12,216 nucleotides of DNA, from contig JAOQAL010000708.1 in assembly GCA_025963615.1 (NCBI GenBank), positions 1 through 12,216 on the forward strand. Reading direction: 5' to 3'. The position numbers were made by a program, and so were the translations under genes. This document shows, in pieces, positions 7,624 through 12,216 of this stretch; position 1 is the stretch's first letter; each line of letters begins with the position of its first letter. Source of the stretch: Chitinophagaceae bacterium (GTDB taxonomy: Bacteria; Bacteroidota; Bacteroidia; Chitinophagales; Chitinophagaceae). The notes beneath the pieces were generated by a model, which worked only from the letters and a program-made list of their open reading frames with translations, made no database searches and was not told the DNA's origin.

Positions 7624-8736
7624 TTATAACCTGAAAAAGATTTTCTTTTTGTATAAAAAATAACACATAAGCCATACCAGTGCGAAAATGCAGAAGGAGG
7701 TAATTACATGCATCAGTTTTTCGGGTACATGGATCATTTCCATTAAGCCATTGGTTATTGCGCTTATATATCCATTGAACCAGCGTGATCCTACAATTTC
7801 AAAAAACAAATAGATAAAAATGGAGTTCATGCCAACAATCGTGAAAAACTTCAGGCGGTTTTTATGATTTTTAACATCAATCCACCAGTAAAAGAATGCC
7901 AGGAAAAGTAAAACCCAGCCCAGGGAAGCCAGCGTAAAGGAACTGGTAGCGATTTTTTTTATGATCGGCGTAATGCCAGCCCAATCCAAGCCGAAACCCA
8001 GGGCCAGGCAGATCAGCGCGGCCACGATCATTGTTTTTATTTGGTCTTTACCGGATAACAATAATTTACCCACCAGGGCGCCGGCGATGGTATGCACGGC
8101 AGTTGGAATGCAATTGATAGCGACCCATCCCCCGGTATTTATTTTATTCATTAAAACCAGGTCCATGTAATTACCGAAATTATGCTGGTCGGTAAATGGT
8201 TGGTCGAAGCCGGGCACGTGGGTGAAGCGGAATAAAACTTCGGTCAATAATAACAATCCTGCGCATACGATTATTTGCGCTGTTACCGACCACCTGAAAA
8301 TTAAAAAGGCAATCAATGTGGTAAATGACAATTGCGTAAGTACATCCCACAATTCAAATGAAAGGCCCTGGGGACGCACGGCATAATCCAATACACCCCA
8401 GAAGAATAACAGGAAACAACGCTTTAAAATTCTCCGGAACATTTCACTCCATGTCATGCCCTGTTGCTCCTGTTTATGCAATGAATAGGCCATGGCGGTA
8501 CCCGCCATGAACATGAAAGACGGTTGAATCAGATCCCAGAAACGTAAACCATTCCAGGGATGATGGGAAAATTGTATCAACAGGCCATTTACAACGGTTC
8601 CTTCCGTTGCTTCTGAAAGATGCTCATAAATGCCCGCTCCTTCTGAAGCAAGTAATACCATAATGAGTCCCCGCATAAAATCAAGGGAGAGTAAACGCTG
8701 ATAAGTGGGAGATGCTGAATTGGTAGTGGTGGTCAT
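7624..8736 (-). CDS. NagX / HGSNAT-like multipass membrane acyltransferase (DUF5009 type)
   Basis: A 370-residue integral membrane protein of the heparan-alpha-glucosaminide N-acetyltransferase-like group. The N-terminal RLLSLDFMRGLIMVLL (residues 14-29) and WDLIQPSFMFMAGTAMAYSL (67-86) are the characteristic first two membrane segments, with conserved Asp, Arg and Pro residues. About 9-10 more hydrophobic spans follow, including CIPTAVHTIAGALVGKLLL, and the end is a basic YKKKIFFRL. NagX genes sit in GlcNAc-use clusters of other bacteria, where a role in handling amino sugars at the membrane is proposed. Here murQ and a sugar permease lie nearby but on the opposite strand, which supports a cell-wall-sugar role without proving it. 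First gene of the - strand unit; the start at 8736 is supported by the family N-terminus. It is divergent from the trp operon, with 222 nt between the nagX-like and trpE starts. Confidence 0.88.
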   Translation of the reverse strand: MTTTTNSASPTYQRLLSLDFMRGLIMVLLASEGAGIYEHLSEATEGTVVNGLLIQFSHHPWNGLRFWDLIQPSFMFMAGTAMAYSLHKQEQQGMTWSEMFRRILKRCFLLFFWGVLDYAVRPQGLSFELWDVLTQLSFTTLIAFLIFRWSVTAQIIVCAGLLLLTEVLFRFTHVPGFDQPFTDQHNFGNYMDLVLMNKINTGGWVAINCIPTAVHTIAGALVGKLLLSGKDQIKTMIVAALICLALGFGLDWAGITPIIKKIATSSFTLASLGWVLLFLAFFYWWIDVKNHKNRLKFFTIVGMNSIFIYLFFEIVGSRWFNGYISAITNGLMEMIHVPEKLMHVITSFCIFALVWLMCYFLYKKKIFFRL

Positions 8737-8752
8737 GTAAAAAAGATTTGGG

Positions 8753-8790
8753 CAAAAAAATACCGATAAAATTGGTAATAATCAAAAAAG
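8753..8790 (-). promoter_or_regulatory. Possible Bacteroidetes-type promoter for the - strand operon
   Basis: Read on the - strand, CTTTTTTG (8790-8783) is followed after 20 nt by TATTTTTTTG (8762-8753), resembling the TTTG / TAnnTTTG pair but with a spacer two bases longer in the -7 element. The gene start is at 8736, giving a 5' leader of only about 10 nt. It overlaps the predicted trp promoter on the other strand. Homopolymer T runs make chance similarity likely. Confidence 0.3.
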
Positions 8791-8802
8791 CATACATATT
8801 TG
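8772..8802 (+). promoter_or_regulatory. Likely promoter of the trp operon (TTG-20-CATATTTG)
   Basis: TTG at 8772-8774 is followed after 20 nt by CATATTTG at 8795-8802, one mismatch from the Bacteroidetes -7 consensus TAnnTTTG with a normal spacing to the -33 TTTG/TTG element. Initiation would fall about 4-8 nt after the -7 box, i.e. near 8806-8810, right at or just before the leader-peptide ATG (8810). The position upstream of the attenuator supports it. Confidence 0.55.
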
Positions 8803-8809
8803 CACTGCA

Positions 8810-8872
8810 ATGAACCAAAAAATAACAAATAAATTGTGGTGGTGGCATACAAGCTCTTCCGGGGTGCTGTGA
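8810..8872 (+). CDS. trpL: trp leader peptide with three consecutive Trp codons
   Basis: A 20-codon frame, M-NQKITNKL-WWW-HTSSSGVL, ATG at 8810 and TGA at 8870-8872. Three TGG codons in a row (codons 10-12, 8837-8845) sit in the middle. Trp is normally the rarest residue, so WWW in a 20-codon frame immediately upstream of a terminator and trpE is strong evidence of a ribosome-sensing leader. The 5' half is A-rich (AACCAAAAAATAAC), typical of Bacteroidetes start regions; no Shine-Dalgarno is seen. The last codons, 16-20, overlap the antiterminator strand CCGGGG. The expected role is that scarce charged tRNA-Trp stalls the ribosome at codons 10-12 and leaves the antiterminator free, whereas completion to the TGA covers it. 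It is too short for ordinary gene finders. Confidence 0.88.
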   Translation: MNQKITNKLWWWHTSSSGVL

Positions 8873-8914
8873 GTCATTACTATGTTTAGTTATAACCATA
8901 TTAAGGCCCCCCGG
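8846..8914 (+). promoter_or_regulatory. trp attenuator: alternative antiterminator and protector pairings
   Basis: The antiterminator pairs TCCGGGGTGCT (8858-8868) with AGGCCCCCCGGA read as 8905-8915: U-A, CCGGGG/CCCCGG, one U x C mismatch, then G-C, C-G and a U.G wobble, ten pairs in eleven positions. The right strand is the ascending arm of the terminator, so the two folds exclude each other. A possible protector hairpin pairs CATACAAGC (8846-8854, directly after the Trp codons) with GCTGTGAG (8866-8873) and would hold CCGGGG in its loop. A ribosome stalled at the Trp codons would break it; one at the TGA would cover 8859-8872. The pairings were found by eye and no energies were computed. 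Confidence 0.78.
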
Positions 8915-8938
8915 ATAAACCGGGGGGTTTTTTCTTTT
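8905..8938 (+). terminator. Rho-independent terminator of the trp attenuator
   Basis: A perfect 8-bp stem, CCCCCCGG (8907-8914) with CCGGGGGG (8920-8927), loop ATAAA, followed by TTTTTTCTTTT (8928-8938). The preceding AAGG can add A-U and G.U pairs with the T tract. The T tract lies on the + strand side, so it stops rightward transcription 21 nt before the trpE start. No gene other than the leader precedes it on this strand. Confidence 0.93.
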
Positions 8939-8958
8939 ACCAGATCGGGATTAAAGAC

Positions 8959-10404
8959 ATGAAGAAGATAGATTTAAAAACAAATTGCAAACGATTGTTG
9001 GCAGATGTATTCACGCCGGTGGGTATCTATTTGCGGCTGCGTGACCGTTTCCGCGATACCATATTGCTGGAAAGTACCGACAATCACGCTGCGGAGAATA
9101 GTTTTTCTTTTATCTGTATCAATGCCATGGCCGGGATGGAAATTACGTCTACCCACAGCATCGAGTTTAAAATGCCGGATGGCAAACCGGAAAAAACGGA
9201 AATTAAGAATGTAGCGGGAGTGCCTGGGATCATCTGGGATTTTATGCAAAAATTTTCTGTACAGAAAGCGGGTATAAAAGAAGCGACCCATGCGCAGGGA
9301 TTATTTGGTTATACCACGTATGATGCGATACAATTTTTTGAGACCATTCAACTACGGTCTTCGAAAACGTCTCCGGCCCCGGTAACTAATGGTCCCGTGG
9401 AGGGAGCTATCCCGCTGATGCGGTATCGGTTATACCAATACGTTATTGTGTTTAATCATTTCAAAGATGAATTATTTATTTGCGAAAATGTGGTAGGGGG
9501 CGTGGAAAGCGAGGTGGCCCTGGTTGAATCTTTGATACGCAGCAAAGATGTACCTGTTTATCCTTTTTCATCTAACGGATTAGAGACTTCCAATATGACC
9601 GATGATGCGTATAAGACGATGGTGGAAAAAGGAATCAGGAGTTGCCTTCGGGGGGATGTATTCCAGATTGTGCTAAGCCGCAAATTTGAAAAGAAATTCC
9701 AGGGTGATGAATTTAATGTGTACCGGGCTTTACGCAGTGTGAACCCGTCGCCATATTTGTTTTTCTATGATTACGGCGATTATAAGTTAATGGGTTCTTC
9801 ACCGGAAGCGCAGTTGATTATTGCGAAAGGAAAAGCCTTGGTACACCCGATTGCCGGAACGTTCAAGCGAAGCGGCGATGACGAGATTGACGAGCAGGAA
9901 ACCAAACGGCTCTTGCTGGATGCAAAAGAAAATGCGGAACATGTAATGCTGGTGGACCTCGCTCGGAATGATTTAAGCCGGGTGTGTGACGACGTGAAAG
10001 TGGCGCATTACCGGCAGGTTCAGTATTATTCGCATGTCATTCACCTGGTCAGTGAGGTAACGGGTAACGTGCGGGAAGGCAGTAACCCGTTTGAATTAAT
10101 GGCCAAAACATTTCCCGCGGGTACATTAAGCGGAGCGCCGAAATTTAAAGCCATGGAATTGATTGATCAGAATGAACCTACGGCGAGAAGTTATTATGGT
10201 GGCGCTATCGGATTTATGGGTTTTGATGGCAGTTGCGTACATGCCATAATGATCCGTACTTTTTTAAGTAGAAATAATACACTCATTTACCAGGCGGGCG
10301 CCGGCATTGTGGCGGCAAGCAACCCGGAGAATGAATTGCAGGAAGTGAATAATAAACTGGGAGCATTAAAAAAGGCAATTGAGTTTGCTGAATCAATTAA
10401 ATAA
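8959..10404 (+). CDS. trpE: Anthranilate synthase component I
   Basis: Converts chorismate to anthranilate using ammonia from the TrpG glutaminase, the first step of tryptophan synthesis. 481 residues, normal for the family. The Trp feedback site is recognisable: LLES at 36-39 and NPSPY at 262-266, so allosteric inhibition is expected to be kept. The chorismate-binding half shows FQIVLSR (235-241), PIAGT (297-301), LVDLARNDLSR (331-341), FPAGTLSGAPK (385-395), YYGGAIGF and AGAGIVAASNPE (446-457); the residues that separate TrpE from PabB/isochorismate synthases agree with TrpE, as does the neighbour trpG. The ATG at 8959 follows the attenuator terminator by 20 nt. A 277-nt gap filled with repeats separates it from trpG, unlike the short junctions usual in trp operons. 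Confidence 0.97.
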   Translation: MKKIDLKTNCKRLLADVFTPVGIYLRLRDRFRDTILLESTDNHAAENSFSFICINAMAGMEITSTHSIEFKMPDGKPEKTEIKNVAGVPGIIWDFMQKFSVQKAGIKEATHAQGLFGYTTYDAIQFFETIQLRSSKTSPAPVTNGPVEGAIPLMRYRLYQYVIVFNHFKDELFICENVVGGVESEVALVESLIRSKDVPVYPFSSNGLETSNMTDDAYKTMVEKGIRSCLRGDVFQIVLSRKFEKKFQGDEFNVYRALRSVNPSPYLFFYDYGDYKLMGSSPEAQLIIAKGKALVHPIAGTFKRSGDDEIDEQETKRLLLDAKENAEHVMLVDLARNDLSRVCDDVKVAHYRQVQYYSHVIHLVSEVTGNVREGSNPFELMAKTFPAGTLSGAPKFKAMELIDQNEPTARSYYGGAIGFMGFDGSCVHAIMIRTFLSRNNTLIYQAGAGIVAASNPENELQEVNNKLGALKKAIEFAESIK

Positions 10405-10414
10405 ATTTTAAGCA

Positions 10415-10466
10415 GCTGAATAGCTATTATCTCCCGACCGGGAGTAAGGCGACGGAATCCTTCAGC
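10415..10466. repeat. Nested hairpin after trpE (not a terminator)
   Basis: An outer stem GCTGAA (10415-10420) / TTCAGC (10461-10466) encloses CTCCC-GACC-GGGAG (10431-10444). It starts 11 nt after the trpE stop. No T tract follows, so it is not an intrinsic terminator. It could stabilise the 3' end of trpE mRNA or be a REP-like repeat; neither can be decided here. Confidence 0.45.
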
Positions 10467-10528
10467 AGTAGTAATTACAATGAGCAAATTAAAACCAAAT
10501 GGAACCAACGGTACAGAGATAAAACATG

Positions 10529-10668
10529 GCTATGTGAATCTTTGTTTCTATTGTGCCTATCTGGTGACTTTTTTTATTTTGAACCACATAAGAAAGATAG
10601 GCACATAGGACAACCCATAGATAAAAACAACAGAAAAAAAACTATGTTTCCTCTGTGAGTATGTGGTA
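10529..10668. repeat. Three copies of a ~30-40 bp intergenic repeat in the trpE-trpG gap
   Basis: Unit A (10529-10566, +) reads CTATGTGAATCTTTG...TGTGCCTATCTGGTG. Unit B (10582-10620) is the same kind of motif on the - strand (ACCACATAAG...ATAGGCACATAGG). Unit C (10640-10668, +) is a shorter ACTATGTTTCCTCTG...GTATGTGGT. A and B share an 11-bp exact inverted repeat, TGTGCCTATCT (10552-10562) / AGATAGGCACA (10595-10605), that could form a hairpin with a 32-nt loop. From memory, similar ACCACATAGGCACATAG words recur in intergenic DNA of environmental Bacteroidetes. The 277-nt gap holds no convincing gene. Confidence 0.65.
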
Positions 10669-10681
10669 AAAAGAAATTACA

Positions 10682-11299
10682 ATGAAAATATTGGTGTTTG
10701 ATAATTACGATTCATTTACTTACAACCTGGTTCACCTGGTAGAAAAGATCACCCATCAGAAAGTGGATGTTTTCCGCAATGATGAAATTCCGATGGAGAA
10801 AGTGAAGGAATATGATAAGATTATTCTCTCTCCGGGTCCCGGAATTCCTGAAGAAGCGGGATTGCTATTGCCCTTGATCAAAGAATACGCGTCTTCAAAA
10901 TCAATACTCGGAGTCTGCCTCGGACACCAGGCAATTGGACAGGCATTCGGCGGCAACCTGGTAAACCTGACAACTGTCTATCATGGAGTGGCTACGAAGA
11001 TCAGAATTGTGAATAGTGAGTTGTCCGCGGTGAGTGCGGATGCACCATTCACCGCTCATTACTCACGCAGAAGTTTATTCGAAGGATTACCTGCTGAGCC
11101 GGAAGTAGGCCGTTATCATAGCTGGGTAGTAAGTGATGAAAATTTTCCTAAGGAACTGGAAATAACAGCGAGAGACGAAAACAATTACATCATGGGTTTA
11201 CAGCATAAAACGTATGATGTGCAGGGCGTACAATTTCATCCCGAAAGTGTGCTGACGCCGGGTGGCGAAACGATCATGAGAAACTGGTTAAGGGTCTGA
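10682..11299 (+). CDS. trpG: Anthranilate synthase component II (glutamine amidotransferase)
   Basis: A class I glutaminase that supplies ammonia to TrpE. The catalytic triad is complete: C79 in GVCLGHQ, H186 and E188 in QFHPES; the oxyanion strand SPGPG is at 50-54. Start MKILVFDNYDSFTYNLV is textbook for the family. At 205 residues it is ~15 longer than the usual 188-195. The excess lies at about residues 112-129 (SELSAVSADAPFTAHYSR), between VYHGVATKIRIV and SLFEGLP...VGRYHSW, where relatives go directly from one to the other; this stretch is coded by a 51-bp palindrome. The insert is in frame and leaves catalytic motifs intact, so the protein is probably functional. The stop TGA (11297-11299) lies inside the left inverted repeat of the downstream cassette. 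The gene might also serve PabB, as TrpG often does. Confidence 0.96.
   Translation: MKILVFDNYDSFTYNLVHLVEKITHQKVDVFRNDEIPMEKVKEYDKIILSPGPGIPEEAGLLLPLIKEYASSKSILGVCLGHQAIGQAFGGNLVNLTTVYHGVATKIRIVNSELSAVSADAPFTAHYSRRSLFEGLPAEPEVGRYHSWVVSDENFPKELEITARDENNYIMGLQHKTYDVQGVQFHPESVLTPGGETIMRNWLRV
11016..11066. repeat. 51-bp imperfect palindrome inserted in frame in trpG
   Basis: Three nested stems: GTGAGT 11016-11021 with ACTCAC 11061-11066; GCGGTGA 11027-11033 with TCACCGC 11049-11055; GTGC 11034-11037 with GCAC 11042-11045 (loop GGAT, bulge CAT). That is 17 possible pairs in 51 bp. The 5-nt internal loops (TGTCC / TCATT) are symmetric. It codes trpG residues 112-129, which relatives seem to lack. 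The pattern resembles palindromic elements that insert in coding frames, as described in Rickettsia, but the sequence family here is not known to me. Confidence 0.75.
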
Positions 11300-11589
11300 A
11301 CCGGGATTATTGGAATGTTTTTGATTGTGAGTAATAACAGTAAGAGTTAAATATTTATTTATGGCGGCATTTAAATATGGGGAAATAACGGAAAAAATAA
11401 CCGGCGCGGCAATCCGTGGATACAACATTTCAGGAAATTATCCAGAAGTTTATACTCTGGAAGCCGGAATGCTTATCAAATTCGGAAGCAAGCGGGTCGA
11501 ATATCATCATTTCACGAACACAAAGTATGATCCTTCCGTTGTTCATCAACCCTTTCCATCTATACATCTCATTAATCCCAGTTCAGACC
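11293..11589. mobile_element. Putative small cassette with inverted ends, carrying a GxxExxY relic
   Basis: The left end GGTCTGAACCGGGATTATTG (11293-11312) and the reverse complement of the right end (11570-11589), GGTCTGAACTGGGATTAATG, match at 18 of 20 positions; similarity continues to GGAATG/AGATG. The repeats face inward and enclose 257 bp with a decayed GxxExxY reading frame. The left repeat contains the trpG stop codon; the right one ends 1 nt before the trpD ATG (11591). No transposase is present, so movement would need outside help or the unit may spread in another way. No target duplication could be recognised. From memory, TCTGAACTGGGATT words are frequent in Bacteroidetes intergenic DNA, often near GxxExxY genes. 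Confidence 0.6.
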
Positions 11590-11594
11590 AATGA
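11361..11594 (+). pseudogene. Internally deleted GxxExxY-family protein (relic)
   Basis: A 77-codon open frame. Its start, FKYGEITEKITGAAI (residues 4-18), resembles the N-terminus of GxxExxY proteins (E(L/I)TEKIIGAAxxVH), and NYPEVYTLEAGMLIKFGSKRVEY (26-48) then KYDP resembles their C-terminal end (NYLEAYNLEVGLLINFGSKSLEF). The roughly 125-residue family has a central part, including the GxxExxY motif itself and the nuclease-like core, that is missing here; the join falls near residues 19-25. The last ~20 residues (FPSIHLINPSSDQ) are coded by the right inverted repeat. Its TGA overlaps the trpD start (ATGA, 11591-11594), so if translated it could couple to trpD. Function of the intact family is uncertain. 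The family match is from memory of consensus and needs a search. Confidence 0.6.
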
Positions 11595-12216
11595 AAAAGA
11601 TTTTACAATTTTTATTTGAGCATAAAACCCTGGGCCGCGACCAGGCAAAAGACGTTTTAGTCAACATCGGTAAGGGGGTTTATAACGAACATGAGGTGAC
11701 CGCGTTTATGACGGTATACCTTATGCGCAGTATAACGATTGAAGAGTTGCAGGGTTTCCGGGATGCCTTGCTGGAGCTTTGTATTGCAGTGGATTTTAAT
11801 GGCTATGAAACGATTGATATTGTAGGCACCGGTGGTGACGGCAAGAATACGTTTAATATTTCAACATTGAGTTGTTTCCTGGTGGCCGGTACGGGCCAGA
11901 AAGTAGCTAAACATGGCAATTACGGGGCTTCCGCCATCAGTGGCGCTTCCAATGTGATGGAGCAGTTAGGTTATAAGTTTAAGAACGATAAGGATAAACT
12001 AAAAAAGGAAGTGGAATTGGCCAATATCTGTTTTCTCCATGCGCCCTTGTTTCACCCGGCCCTGAAAGTAGTAGGGCCCATCCGTAAAAATTTAGGCATG
12101 CGCACCTTCTTCAATATGCTAGGCCCCATGGTCAACCCGGCATCGCCGCAATACCAGTTAATCGGGGTGTATAATCTTGAAATGGCCCGCATTTATAATT
12201 ATTTATTACAGCAAAC
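11591..12216 (+). CDS. trpD: Anthranilate phosphoribosyltransferase, 3' end cut by window
   Basis: Transfers the phosphoribosyl group of PRPP to anthranilate, the second step of tryptophan synthesis. 208 codons are visible of about 330, with no stop before the window ends. Seen: the alpha-helical start MKKILQFLFEHKTLGRDQA, the PRPP-binding loop DIVGTGGDGKNTFNIST (76-92), KHGNYGASAISGASNVMEQLG (107-127) for anthranilate and diphosphate contacts, and LGMRTFFNMLGPMVNP, the highly conserved RTxFNxLGP core. The ATG at 11591 is supported by the family N-terminus and follows the cassette end by 1 nt, overlapping the relic frame by ATGA. Third structural gene of the operon, normally followed by trpC, trpF, trpB and trpA. 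The identification is firm. Confidence 0.96.
   Translation, partial: MKKILQFLFEHKTLGRDQAKDVLVNIGKGVYNEHEVTAFMTVYLMRSITIEELQGFRDALLELCIAVDFNGYETIDIVGTGGDGKNTFNISTLSCFLVAGTGQKVAKHGNYGASAISGASNVMEQLGYKFKNDKDKLKKEVELANICFLHAPLFHPALKVVGPIRKNLGMRTFFNMLGPMVNPASPQYQLIGVYNLEMARIYNYLLQQ

Noticed and set aside
8491..8509. Perfect 8-bp inverted repeat CATGGCGG-TAC-CCGCCATG inside the NagX-like gene
   Set aside because: It codes the conserved family motif FMAGTAMA on the - strand; the symmetry follows from the Met-Ala-Gly-Thr-Ala-Met codons and does not suggest an inserted element.
8681..8899. 72-codon - strand frame covering the trp attenuator
   Set aside because: It is the complement of the leader, promoter and terminator region and overlaps the start of the NagX-like gene in another frame; the + strand explanation is far better.
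10480..10608. Short + strand frame (42 codons, MSKLKPNGTNG...) between trpE and trpG, preceded by ATTACA as trpG is
   Set aside because: It has no Trp codons and no recognisable domain, and its second half is just the translated A and B repeat units, so a leader peptide or a real gene is not supported.

Overview
The window reads as a piece of a Bacteroidetes chromosome, most likely from the Chitinophagaceae or a near relative. This is inferred from several things: a fused bifunctional HisB without the zinc cysteines of the enterobacterial phosphatase domain, a FHS-type sugar permease placed directly after murQ, a NagX-like membrane acyltransferase, weak Shine-Dalgarno sites with A-rich start regions, promoter-like TTG / TAnnTTTG signals, and a relic of a GxxExxY-family gene. 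No species can be named from the sequence alone.

Left third (1-5724, all + strand): a histidine block, hisD (5' end cut by the window) - hisC - hisB, is followed after 96 nt by murQ (MurNAc-6-phosphate etherase) and, only 2 nt later, by a 12-TM FHS-family sugar permease. The usual downstream genes hisH, hisA, hisF and hisIE are not here. Middle (5936-8736, all - strand): a NagX/HGSNAT-like membrane acyltransferase, a small GNAT-like acetyltransferase and a secreted metal-dependent amidohydrolase form a tightly spaced unit. MurQ, the permease and the NagX-like protein together suggest amino-sugar (peptidoglycan fragment) uptake and recycling; this is an inference.

Right third (8740-12216, + strand): a tryptophan operon, trpE - trpG - trpD (3' end cut). 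It is preceded by an apparently complete ribosome-mediated attenuator: a 20-codon leader peptide with three consecutive Trp codons, an antiterminator pairing that begins inside the leader reading frame, and an 8-bp all-GC terminator hairpin with a T tract, ending 21 nt before the trpE start.

The trp operon is also unusually full of small repeats. The trpE-trpG gap holds three copies (two direct, one inverted) of a roughly 30-40 bp motif. trpG itself contains a 51-bp imperfect palindrome that adds about 18 in-frame codons. The trpG-trpD junction is a ~297-bp cassette bounded by near-identical 20-bp inverted repeats and carrying an internally deleted GxxExxY gene; its left repeat supplies the trpG stop codon and its right repeat ends one base before the trpD ATG. 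A GC-rich palindromic stretch likewise forms the 5' end of the amidohydrolase reading frame. The main leads are therefore the Trp attenuator and the palindromic or cassette-like elements that sit in, or make up, coding sequence.
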